Of a stretch of 14,065 bases of DNA, positions 1-6,741 are shown one piece after another. The notes beneath the pieces are model-generated. The model was not told where the DNA came from and made no database searches. It worked only from the letters and a program-made list of their open reading frames with translations. Both the position numbers and the translations under genes were made by a program. Each line of letters starts with the position of its first letter. Positions within the stretch are counted from its first letter, which is position 1. Source of the stretch: Rhodospirillaceae bacterium (lineage in GTDB: Bacteria; Pseudomonadota; Alphaproteobacteria; Rhodospirillales; 2-02-FULL-58-16); assembly GCA_013349695.1 (NCBI GenBank), contig DUZD01000042.1, forward strand, positions 1-14,065, written 5' to 3'.

Positions 1-48
1 ACCTAGAGACTTCCTCAGAGCCCAGTCAAAAACCCGTCAGGGTGTCCG

Positions 49-2853
49 GTGAAATGGGGGCAAGTCCATGAGGGCACCGGTTCACAAGCGGCGGGCAGCA
101 CGTCAACAACGCTTTCCAACCCTAAAAAATTTACACAGAGCGTATGGAATGCTCTCAAAGAGATACGGCGTAAGGCCAAACCCGGAGATGAGCTTACCTT
201 CTATTATCGTGGACATGGCGGAGGAGGTCCAAAATACGGCTCACGCGATCAGAAAGGAGAGGACAGCGAAAAATACGACGAACATATTGACGGAAAGATT
301 CTTGATGATCAGCTCGCCGCATGGCTTGGAAAATTTGATCCCGGGGTAAGCATCACGTTGCTTCTCGATACCTGTTTTGGCGGCGGTTTTGCGGGAGGGG
401 GAGATGACGTCAAGGAGGGTTCTTCCGTCCAGGTTATCGGCGTCGGGAACACATGTCCAAGCACGGGCTCGACCTTAACCGATGAATCGGTAGGCGGATG
501 TAAGGGCGATGCGGACCTGGACGGGGACGGGGACGGGGACGGGATCGTTAGCGCCTTGGAGTTGAAGGAATACCTGCGTTCCAAAGGATGGGATGTGCGG
601 GCGCCATATGACACCAGTAGTGATCTTTCGTTCATTGAGCGTTTGAAAATTTGGGGGAATGACCTCGACAAATGGGCCATGGGGGCAAGTGTAAAGCCCT
701 TCGACGAATCAGACGGTTCTGGGATTCCCCTCTCCTTCGACAGTCCCGAATGGTGCACCTACGGAGGCGGGACGACGTTCGTACCCTTCCCAACGACGCC
801 GTCTTCCATCGGGCTGTCTCCCCCGCCTGAGCAATCCACGCCGCCGCCGTCTACCAGCGTACCACCCTCGCCGCCTGCCGGAGACAAGGAGGATCCGACG
901 GATTCGGAGCCCCCGAAACAACCGCCGCAGACTGCCGGAGACGAGGAGGATCCGACGGATTCGGAGCCCCCGAGACAACCGCCGCAGACACCACTGGTTA
1001 AGCTGACCGTCAAGGCCAAGCAGACGGTTCTCAAGAGCGGCAGCGAACAAAGCGTGGCTATGCCCGAGGCGATGATCAAGCTCGACATCGGCGCCGAGCC
1101 GGAGCTTCCCCTCGCCGGCAATGACCGGGACGACGCCGGCTACGATGAATCCCCGGTACAGGGCCTGACCGGAGCGGACGGCACGTTGACCCTTGAAATC
1201 CCGGCCAGCATTGCGGTCAGCATCCCGGCATCCTATACGCCGTCGGAAGTCGAAGTCGATCTTACGACCCAGGGCAGCACTATCGTCAAGGTAGACATCG
1301 ACCCGGACATGACGGAAGGAACCCAGCCGGCTTCCTATCTGCACCCTGACCTGCACGAGTATATTGTCCGCAGCTTCATCCACGACGGGGCAATGTTCAT
1401 CGTCCTAAACTACCCAAAGGACAGGACCGCCGCGGTCAATGAGTTGATCGCACTATCATCCAACGTGGAATACGCGGAAGAAAACTATTGCCGGGACAAG
1501 CAGGCGGGGCCGAACGATCCCTATTTCGCCTCGAAGGGCTCTTGGGGGCAGAGCTACGACGACCAGTGGGCCATCAAGCGAGTCGGCTTCACGGCGGGCC
1601 GGAACTCAGCCTGGCAAGCCCCCGGCAAGAAGGCAAAACCGGTCGTGGTCGCCGTCATCGATACGGGCCTTGACTGGAATCACCAGGATTTCACCTGGAG
1701 CAGTATCTGGAAAAACAAGGATGAAATCCCGGACAATGGGATCGACGACGACGACAACGGGTACATAGACGACGTTATCGGATGGGACTTTTGGCGAAAC
1801 ACCAATAAACCTTGGGATCGCGACGGTCATGGAACCTTCGTGACAGGGGTGATCGCCGCGACCCAGAACAACGGCGTTGGCATCGCGGGCATTAACCCTC
1901 AGGCGCGGATCATGGTGCTCAAGGCCCTCAACAACTTCGGGCATACCCGAGCTTCGTACCTGGCGGAAACGATCATCTACGCGGCCAACAATGGCGCCCA
2001 GGTAATCAGTATGAGCGTGGGGGGCAAGAATTTAACGCGCACGGAAAAGACAGCGATCGACTACGCCCATTCCCGAGGGGTGGTCACCATCGTGGCCGGC
2101 GGCAATGAGGGAATCAACGTCGATGAATACGGGATGGCGGGGATGGACCACGTCATTACGGTGGCCGCAAGCGATTATAACGACAGGAGGACGGTGTTTT
2201 CCAACTGGGGGTCCAGAATCGATATCGCCGCGCCCGGAACGGACGTGCTCGGACCTCGGGCCAGACGCACCGACCTGATGCGGGATATTCCCGGAGTGAA
2301 ATACACCGCTGGCGAAGCCTTCGTCGGGCCTGACACCAGGTACTACCGGGCCAGCGGGACATCTTTCTCGGTGCCGATCATAGCCGGTACGGCCTCATTG
2401 ATCTTATCGCGCTATCCGAACCTGACCAACACTCAGGTAAAGCGTTTGCTGCTGCAATCCGCGAAGGACATCGAGACGCCGGGATGGGACCAGTACACGG
2501 GCTATGGGATTCTGGACGCACGAGCGGCCCTGAGCGCGGATCCTGATTTCTTCATCCTGTCCCGGGTCCTCAGTATCCGTTCCGCCAGGAAGAACGGAAA
2601 ACAGGTGGTGGAAGTGACCGGAACGGCGGATGCAGACCACTTCAAGCGCGCCTGGATCGAGATCGGCAAGGGCGAAAATCCGACCGAATGGAAAAAGGTC
2701 ACCCTTGATATCACCAAGCCGGTGAAGCTCGGGGTGGTCGGCGAAGTCGCCGCCGGAAACTTACGCGGCGCCAAGGTGTGGATCATTCGTCTCGTCACCG
2801 AACACAACAACGGCCAACGGCGCGAAGCCCGCTACAAACTGAAACTGGGTTGA
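49..2853 (+). CDS. Caspase-like / EF-hand / subtilisin (S8) fusion protease, probably 5'-truncated
   Basis: The protein has 934 residues from a GTG start. Residues 1-150 resemble the second half of a C14 caspase/metacaspase p20 domain, with His56 in YYRGHGGG and Cys109 in LLLDTCFGGG as the expected dyad. Residues 160-171 fit a canonical EF-hand loop (Asp at 1, 3 and 5, Gly at 6, Glu at 12). A Pro-rich linker at about 255-315 carries a duplicated 19-residue unit. Residues 434-481 look like an S8 propeptide remnant. The subtilisin domain spans about 490-845, with Asp538 (VIDTG), His594 (DGHGT), Asn686 and Ser772 (GTSFSVP). A beta-type C-terminal module covers about 850-934. The first strand of the caspase fold and any signal peptide are missing, and an in-frame stop lies at 4-6. 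The gene is therefore either decapitated or frameshifted near the left edge. Subtilase catalysis looks intact; the caspase activity is uncertain. Confidence 0.85.
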   Translation: MKWGQVHEGTGSQAAGSTSTTLSNPKKFTQSVWNALKEIRRKAKPGDELTFYYRGHGGGGPKYGSRDQKGEDSEKYDEHIDGKILDDQLAAWLGKFDPGVSITLLLDTCFGGGFAGGGDDVKEGSSVQVIGVGNTCPSTGSTLTDESVGGCKGDADLDGDGDGDGIVSALELKEYLRSKGWDVRAPYDTSSDLSFIERLKIWGNDLDKWAMGASVKPFDESDGSGIPLSFDSPEWCTYGGGTTFVPFPTTPSSIGLSPPPEQSTPPPSTSVPPSPPAGDKEDPTDSEPPKQPPQTAGDEEDPTDSEPPRQPPQTPLVKLTVKAKQTVLKSGSEQSVAMPEAMIKLDIGAEPELPLAGNDRDDAGYDESPVQGLTGADGTLTLEIPASIAVSIPASYTPSEVEVDLTTQGSTIVKVDIDPDMTEGTQPASYLHPDLHEYIVRSFIHDGAMFIVLNYPKDRTAAVNELIALSSNVEYAEENYCRDKQAGPNDPYFASKGSWGQSYDDQWAIKRVGFTAGRNSAWQAPGKKAKPVVVAVIDTGLDWNHQDFTWSSIWKNKDEIPDNGIDDDDNGYIDDVIGWDFWRNTNKPWDRDGHGTFVTGVIAATQNNGVGIAGINPQARIMVLKALNNFGHTRASYLAETIIYAANNGAQVISMSVGGKNLTRTEKTAIDYAHSRGVVTIVAGGNEGINVDEYGMAGMDHVITVAASDYNDRRTVFSNWGSRIDIAAPGTDVLGPRARRTDLMRDIPGVKYTAGEAFVGPDTRYYRASGTSFSVPIIAGTASLILSRYPNLTNTQVKRLLLQSAKDIETPGWDQYTGYGILDARAALSADPDFFILSRVLSIRSARKNGKQVVEVTGTADADHFKRAWIEIGKGENPTEWKKVTLDITKPVKLGVVGEVAAGNLRGAKVWIIRLVTEHNNGQRREARYKLKLG
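519..543 (+). repeat. Hexanucleotide GGACGG tandem repeat (4 copies) inside the EF-hand loop
   Basis: Four perfect GGACGG units plus one G encode alternating Asp-Gly, including the first half of the EF-hand calcium loop. Gain or loss of a unit would keep the reading frame and shift the loop by two residues. Confidence 0.85.
877..990 (+). repeat. 57-bp in-frame tandem duplication in the proline-rich linker
   Basis: Two adjacent 57-bp copies (877-933 and 934-990) encode AGD(K/E)EDPTDSEPP(K/R)QPPQT. The copies differ at only a few bases, so the duplication looks recent. It lengthens the linker between the caspase-like and subtilase parts by 19 residues. Confidence 0.9.
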
Positions 2854-2879
2854 CCGGTCCAACGCAGTGGGAGGACAAA

Positions 2880-3404
2880 ATGTTTAAACCAGAACGTAGT
2901 ATCGTAAACCTTGCATTTCCCTTGCTAATGCTGGCCGCGTCTCCGGCATTGGCCGTGGTCGGCGAAACGGTGATCGCCAACAAGGGTAAGCCCCTCGGTT
3001 CGGCCACCGTGACCTTCGAACCGGATCCAAAGAAATCCTTGGAGGCGCTCCGCCGCATGAGGGAACGCTACCAAATCTTGTATCCGCCCTCTTCGAGGAT
3101 AACTCCGGACTTCCAGCCGTCGGAAGACGGCGTCCGCGAGCGGGCGCGCCAAGAGATGGAAAAGCGGCTGCGCGAGGCCGAGTTGACCAGGCCCCGGCCT
3201 ACGGTTGGCGTCAACCCGTGCGCCGGTCGCGCTGCCTCTGTGCCGGCACCGCAGCCCTGTTCGCGGGTGATGGAGCATGCCGATCAGCCGGCCCCCGTCG
3301 AGGTTAACCCATGCGCCAGCGTCACCACGCCGGCGCCGCAGCCCTGTCAGCCAATGATGGAACGCATCGACCCGCCGACCTTCATCGCCCCGTCTCCCCG
3401 GTGA
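2880..3404 (+). CDS. Small secreted protein with repeated Cys-Pro motifs, unknown function
   Basis: The protein has 174 residues from ATG 2880. That start is chosen because GGGAGG (2869-2874) lies 5 nt upstream and the protein then begins with a clear Sec signal peptide, cut after SPALA at residue 24. An upstream in-frame ATG inside the protease gene has no such support. The mature N-terminus (VVGETVIANKGKPLGSATVTFEP) resembles a short carboxypeptidase-regulatory-like beta module. A charged helix-prone stretch follows, then two copies of a VNPCA...PAPQPC...MME..D.P motif, giving four cysteines that could pair. The gene starts 26 nt after the protease stop and is probably cotranscribed with it. 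The family is not recognised; a secreted partner or substrate of the protease is only a guess from position. Confidence 0.7.
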   Translation: MFKPERSIVNLAFPLLMLAASPALAVVGETVIANKGKPLGSATVTFEPDPKKSLEALRRMRERYQILYPPSSRITPDFQPSEDGVRERARQEMEKRLREAELTRPRPTVGVNPCAGRAASVPAPQPCSRVMEHADQPAPVEVNPCASVTTPAPQPCQPMMERIDPPTFIAPSPR

Positions 3405-3413
3405 AATAGGCTA

Positions 3414-3772
3414 TCAGCCCTCCTTGTCGGCGGACAGTGACGGAGCGGAGGCAACCGGCGGCAGTAAGACGCCGGCGTTCCCAAGGGCCTTCATCAGGAC
3501 CTCGTTGACGGCGCGGCGGTGCCCGGTCATGAAGCGCACACCGCTGGCGTAGCCGCGGTGGGTGAGCGGAACGCCGAGGGCGGCGGCGCAAGCGGAGGCC
3601 GACGTTGATCCTGGGCGTTCCCGGCGGAATCAGGTCCATGATCTCTTTCGAGACCAGTCGGCCGTAGACCGATCACGTCCGCCTCGTCGAGTGCCCGCCG
3701 GGCCTTCAAGGTCAGAAGTTCCGGGTCTCCGGGCCCCGCCCCGACCAGATAGACTTTCCCTCGGTTCGGCAT
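3414..3772 (-). pseudogene. cobA: Decayed uroporphyrinogen-III C-methyltransferase (SUMT; cobA/nirE-like)
   Basis: From ATG 3772 the minus strand reads KVYLVGAGPGDPELLTLKAR, the glycine-rich N-terminal motif of SUMT, which makes precorrin-2 for siroheme, cobalamin and heme d1. An extra base near 3670 shifts the frame. Restoring it gives VYGRLVSKEIMDLIPPGTPRINVG, a direct continuation of the family. Near 3595-3603 the sequence jumps, in another frame, to SACAAALGVPLTHRGYASGV followed by RFMTGH, which normally lies some 80 residues further on. That frame continues to a stop at 3414 without the usual C-terminal half. The remnant is therefore one frameshift plus at least one internal deletion and a lost C-terminus, against about 250-280 residues for an intact enzyme. 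It cannot encode an active protein. Confidence 0.85.
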
Positions 3773-3884
3773 TCGCAACTCTTGGAAAGAACCGGCGGAC
3801 CTGGACATGCGTCCGGGTACGCCGGCCGGAAGAGTCGCTAGCCGGATTGTTAAAAGCGAATGCTACGCGGCTCTTTCACCTCAA

Positions 3885-4535
3885 CTATGATCTCATGCGC
3901 TTCTTCATGCGCATGGCCATGGCCTTGGGCGTGGAGCCGCTGCGGAAGTGGTCGAGGTATTTGCCGTCAGGCCCCATGAAATAGATGACATCGGAGTGGT
4001 AGACGAAGTAGTCGTCCACGCCCCATCCTTTCTCAAATATCTTAGTCGCGTATACTCTGTAAGCCTCGGTCGCCACCGCGACCTGCTTGGGGGTGCCGGA
4101 GAGCCCCACCAGGCGTGGATGGAAATTGGAAACGTATGCCTTCAAGACCTCGGGGCGATCCCGTTCAGGATCGATGGTAATGAAGATAGGCGCTACCTTT
4201 TCCGCCTCCTCGCCCAACTGCTCCAGGGCATGCGCCATCATGATCGTCGATGTCGGGCATACAGCGGGGCAGAAGGTATAGCCGAAATAGATCAGCATGT
4301 AACGGCCGTGGAAATCGGCGTCGGTAACCGTATTCCCGTTGTGATCGACCAGGGTGAACGGCCCGCCGATGTTTCCCGCCAATGGCCCGCCAACGTTTCC
4401 CTTTATTGGTCCGCTAATGGTTGGGGCCGCGCCCTTGTCCGCTTCTGTCGGTCCGGCGTTCGCCGCCGCGCTCAGGGACATGGCGAGTATCACCACCAGC
4501 ATCGCCACGCGGTTTATTCTCTCCCTCAATTCCAC
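3885..4535 (-). CDS. sco: Sco/SenC-family copper chaperone (copy 1)
   Basis: The protein has 216 residues with an N-terminal hydrophobic segment (about 10-27) that acts as a signal peptide or anchor, and a thioredoxin-like Sco domain from about residue 55. The copper ligands are Cys89 and Cys93 in FCPAVCP and His180 in YHSDVIYFMGPDG. Sco proteins deliver copper or act as thiol reductants for periplasmic cuproenzymes, classically the CuA site of cytochrome oxidase. The start is GTG 4535, preceded by AAGGGG at about 6 nt; the ATG at codon 12 is an alternative. A Gly-rich stretch with two NVGGP/NIGGP-type units (residues 41-59) precedes the domain. The gene lies downstream of nirK on the same strand, with a 345-bp gap that holds the Amt remnant and a palindrome. 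A role in copper supply to NirK or an oxidase is inferred. Confidence 0.92.
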   Translation of the reverse strand: MELRERINRVAMLVVILAMSLSAAANAGPTEADKGAAPTISGPIKGNVGGPLAGNIGGPFTLVDHNGNTVTDADFHGRYMLIYFGYTFCPAVCPTSTIMMAHALEQLGEEAEKVAPIFITIDPERDRPEVLKAYVSNFHPRLVGLSGTPKQVAVATEAYRVYATKIFEKGWGVDDYFVYHSDVIYFMGPDGKYLDHFRSGSTPKAMAMRMKKRMRS

Positions 4536-4539
4536 GATG

Positions 4540-4726
4540 ATCCCCTTCTTGACGGGTTTTCTCCTCGGCCTGTTTGCGCTTGCCGATAACCATGGCGGCG
4601 ACCAGACCGGCTATGCCGTCGTTGATGTGGACAACCGTGTCGCCGGTGAAGTCGAGCGCTCCGCCGCCGCCGGCAAATTGCTCTCCGAAGCAAAAGAACC
4701 AGGAAGGAACAAAATCGTCTTCAGCA
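4540..4726 (-). pseudogene. Internal fragment of an Amt/AmtB ammonium transporter
   Basis: Read on the minus strand, the segment gives GALDFTGDTVVHINDGIAGL and then VAAMVIGKRK. This matches the Amt signature DFAGGTVVHINAAIAGLVGA..IGKR, which includes the pore histidine. Only about 30-60 of the roughly 400 residues remain, with no start and no other Amt segments on either side. Two conserved small residues are replaced by Asp, consistent with decay. The frame stays open into the sco gene on its 3' side, and its 5' side runs straight into the palindrome at 4733-4851. The match core is 4573-4663; the outer limits are approximate. Confidence 0.75.
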
Positions 4727-4732
4727 TCTAGG

Positions 4733-4851
4733 GCATTATCCGTTCAAGCGGCACCGGCCCACTCTCCCACCCGGCCACCCACGGTATCGTACGCTTGGGG
4801 TGGCCGGGTAGGGGAGTGGGCCGGACCGATTCCATGTTAAGTGGATAATGC
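4733..4851. repeat. 119-bp palindromic intergenic element with GCATTATCC ends
   Basis: The element ends in inverted GCATTATCC (4733-4741 and 4843-4851). A long GC-rich stem formed by 4754-4780 and 4798-4824 pairs at 25 of 27 positions around a 17-nt centre. The plan (short terminal inverted ends with an inner GC-rich hairpin) is like the RIME-type palindromes of alphaproteobacteria. It lies just downstream of nirK and may end its transcript. It abuts the Amt fragment. Confidence 0.8.
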
Positions 4852-4880
4852 TCCAGGGTTCATCATAAAAACCGTGGGTC

Positions 4881-5996
4881 TTACTTGCCGATCGGCCCTG
4901 GTTTTTTGATTTGGGTCATCAGGTCGTCATTCCATTGTCCCTCGATCTTGACATGGGCGGCGGCGCCCATCAATACCGCCTTGATCAGGTTGTGGTTGAG
5001 GTAGACGTACAACCCCGGCTGGAGGAAGGTATACGTCATCGCGCCGGCGCTGCCCCCCACCAGCCAATAGGTCTCGAGATTGGTCAGCGGTTTGTCGCCG
5101 AAGGAACCGGTTGGCCAGACTAGATCGCCGTGGCCGCCGATCAGGTGCGGCTGGGTGGGATTGTTGGCCTGGGAATGAACGATGAGGACCGTTTCCCCGA
5201 CCTTCGCCGTCAGCGAGTTGTCGCCGGTATAGGCGAAGGCGGCATGGCCCAGGACAACGTGGCTGGGGGTGAGTGTTCGCATGACCTCAATCTTGTCGGG
5301 CACTGAATCGGCCGCGTTTTTGTAAGTCTTGTAATTCCCGTCCTTGTCCTTGGGCACGTAATAGTCCTGCTCGCCGATGTACCAAGCCTTGTCATAGCGC
5401 GCCCTTTTGCCCATGGCGTCTTTGAGGCCGTTGCGGGGCAGGACCATGATCGCCCCATTCATGCCCGAAACCACATGCACGGGGATCATCGCGCCACCCG
5501 GCGCGCAGTGGTAGCAGAAAACGCCGGGCTTGGTCGCCTTGAAACGGAACGTGGCCTGCTGTCCCGGGTCGACATGGCTCAGCCCGGCGCCGCCCAGCTC
5601 CCCCGTCGCGGCGTGCAAGTCGATATTGTGTGCCAAGGTGTTGCTTGACGGGTTGACTATGGTCAACTCGACATAGTCGTCTTGGTGGACGACGATTATC
5701 GGCCCCGGCACGGTGCCGTTAAAGGTCATGGCCCACATCTTGGTGCCGTCGCCGTCGATGACGATTTCCTTTTCCTCGGCGGTCAGAGTCACCTTGACGA
5801 TTTTCGGCGGGCCGCTGACCGTCTGCCTGTGATTGGGGAAAGCAGGCGGGTCAACCAGCTTCTGGGTTACGCTTTTCAAATTTCTGGCCGCATAGGCGAA
5901 CTCGGCATTGCCGACCATGGCCACGGCGCCGACTGCCGCCGCCGTGCCCAACAGGAAATCACGACGGCTGGGACCGCCACTGTCGGTTTTTTTCAT
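4881..5996 (-). CDS. nirK: Copper-containing nitrite reductase NirK (class I, Tat-exported)
   Basis: Periplasmic enzyme reducing nitrite to nitric oxide in denitrification. It has 371 residues from ATG 5996, chosen because GGAGGGGAG (6004-6012) lies 7 nt upstream; a GTG six codons earlier overlaps that site. A twin-arginine signal, SRRDFLLG at residues 10-17, leads to cleavage near AYA36. Two cupredoxin domains follow. Type 1 copper ligands are His123, Cys164, His174 and Met179. Type 2 ligands are His128, His163 and His335, with active-site Asp126 and His284 in PHLIGGHGD. The Cys-to-His loop (CAPGGAMIPVH) is one residue longer than the CAPPGMVPWH form of classical class I enzymes. All copper ligands are present, so the enzyme should be active. 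Electron donors are not encoded nearby; two Sco genes flank it. Confidence 0.96.
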   Translation of the reverse strand: MKKTDSGGPSRRDFLLGTAAAVGAVAMVGNAEFAYAARNLKSVTQKLVDPPAFPNHRQTVSGPPKIVKVTLTAEEKEIVIDGDGTKMWAMTFNGTVPGPIIVVHQDDYVELTIVNPSSNTLAHNIDLHAATGELGGAGLSHVDPGQQATFRFKATKPGVFCYHCAPGGAMIPVHVVSGMNGAIMVLPRNGLKDAMGKRARYDKAWYIGEQDYYVPKDKDGNYKTYKNAADSVPDKIEVMRTLTPSHVVLGHAAFAYTGDNSLTAKVGETVLIVHSQANNPTQPHLIGGHGDLVWPTGSFGDKPLTNLETYWLVGGSAGAMTYTFLQPGLYVYLNHNLIKAVLMGAAAHVKIEGQWNDDLMTQIKKPGPIGK

Positions 5997-6003
5997 CTTT
6001 AGT

Positions 6004-6012
6004 CTCCCCTCC
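6004..6012 (-). promoter_or_regulatory. Ribosome binding site that fixes the nirK start
   Basis: The minus strand reads GGAGGGGAG seven bases before ATG 5996. This strong Shine-Dalgarno favours the ATG over the GTG at 6014, which would overlap it. Confidence 0.8.
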
Positions 6013-6014
6013 AC

Positions 6015-6050
6015 TGGTTAAAAACTACTCGCTTGGTTAAAACTACTCGC
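6015..6050. repeat. Tandem repeat (two copies of about 18 bp) just upstream of the nirK ribosome binding site
   Basis: TGGTTAAAAACTACTCGC (6015-6032) is repeated at 6034-6050 with one A fewer. The copies sit in the nirK 5' leader or promoter. They could be iterated binding sites or a slippage duplication; the sequence does not decide. Confidence 0.8.
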
Positions 6051-6408
6051 CGCGCACTTCCATGGGGTTGGCTTCGCTACTGGACCATTCGGCCATGGAG
6101 CCTGCATGCACCCTGGCTTTCTTGTTGTCCAGCAGTTCGATTGAAAGAATCCGGCACTTTCAAAATCGCGGCACGATATGCACGATATGTACGCGGCAAC
6201 TGCGATTCATATGGAATCTTAAGCATTTCGTTTCGCACCTCGTTTCGCACCCAAATTCCCACAATATTGATATGGATATTCCCATATGAACCTTCCGTTT
6301 ATGGAAATGTCAAGAGCCTTCATAGGGAAACCCCCGAGCATTTTAAGGGAAATACCTAGTTTATTTCTTTTTTCGGGGAGCTTAATTCCCGGCTTGGGGT
6401 GGAGGATA
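6051..6408. other. Gene-free divergent upstream region of nirK, with short tandem duplications
   Basis: No convincing gene is seen. The region holds CACGATATG twice in tandem (6172-6189), TCGTTTCGCACC twice in tandem (6228-6251), and a palindrome ATATGG-N5-CCCATAT (about 6270-6287). It must hold the nirK promoter on the minus strand and the promoter of the FixJ remnant on the plus strand. No clear FNR/NNR box of the TTGAT-N4-ATCAA type was found. Confidence 0.6.
6343..6360. promoter_or_regulatory. Possible FixJ-type operator upstream of the FixJ remnant
   Basis: TTAAGGGAAATACCTAGT, or ACTAGGTATTTCCCTTAA on the other strand, sits about 50 bp before the FixJ-like fragment. It resembles the TTTCCC-containing boxes described for FixJ-family promoters. 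The match is from memory and not verified. Confidence 0.25.
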
Positions 6409-6543
6409 ATGACGGCCACGGAACCGATGGTTTTCGTGGTTGATGATGACCAGGGGGCGCGCGGCTTCCTGCATTGGTTGATCATGCCGGTGCATCTGGC
6501 TGTCGGGACTTTTGCCCCTGTCTTGGAGTGCCGATTATGTTAA
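6409..6543 (+). pseudogene. N-terminal fragment of a FixJ-type response regulator
   Basis: ATG 6409 follows GGAGG (6401-6405) and opens a 44-codon frame beginning MTATEPMVFVVDDDQGAR, then FLHWLI and HLAVGTFA. This is the start of a FixJ/NarL-class receiver domain: strand 1, the acidic DDD pocket, helix 1 and the ETFASA-like turn. TAA at 6541 ends the frame before the phospho-acceptor Asp, and no receiver remainder or HTH effector domain was seen downstream in any frame. Intact members have about 200 residues. A palindrome (6547-6607) begins four bases after the stop. The leader looks functional, so a short useless peptide may still be made. Such regulators often control oxygen- or nitrogen-oxide-responsive genes, which fits the nirK neighbourhood, but this copy is dead. 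Confidence 0.75.
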
Positions 6544-6546
6544 TGG

Positions 6547-6607
6547 TTGTCGGACGCCTGCCGTGGCTGGGCGTCTGCCGCGAACTCGGTCAGCAGGCGT
6601 CGGACAA
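6547..6607. repeat. 61-bp palindrome next to the FixJ fragment
   Basis: TTGTCGGACGCCTGC (6547-6561) pairs with GCAGGCGTCGGACAA (6593-6607) at 14 of 15 positions around a 31-nt loop. No poly-T follows, so it looks more like a REP/MITE-type palindrome than a terminator. Confidence 0.7.
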
Positions 6608-6741
6608 GCCTCGGGGGAGGAAACCGTATCAACAGGCCGGACACATGACTGCGCCCGACCGCCTTGCATCAACGTCAAATTAACCCTTGCCAAAAGGGAG
6701 CCGTCCACACATGACCCAGGTTGTATAAAAGCGCGGGTGGT
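6608..6741. other. Gene-free stretch between two palindromic elements
   Basis: Small open frames exist on both strands but none shows a recognisable family, a good ribosome binding site or a plausible domain. Nothing else is supported. Confidence 0.5.

Noticed and set aside
709..1383. 224-codon minus-strand frame opposite the protease gene
   Set aside because: Arg/Gly/Leu-rich composition mirrors the proline-rich linker and duplication on the other strand; no ribosome site or family.
3948..4589. 213-codon plus-strand frame opposite the first sco
   Set aside because: The opposite strand carries an unmistakable Sco protein and Amt remnant; this frame has no recognisable domain.
6130..6175. 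tRNA-like string (GTTCGATT followed by CCGGCAC) that might be a tRNA 3' end or attachment site
   Set aside because: The bases around the supposed T-loop do not pair and no cloverleaf can be drawn.
6172..6251. Short tandem repeats as a CRISPR array
   Set aside because: Copies are directly adjacent with no spacers and only two units each.
6051..6408. FNR/NNR-type box for nirK
   Set aside because: Looked for TTGAT-N4-ATCAA-like palindromes; only half-sites such as TTGATATGG are present.
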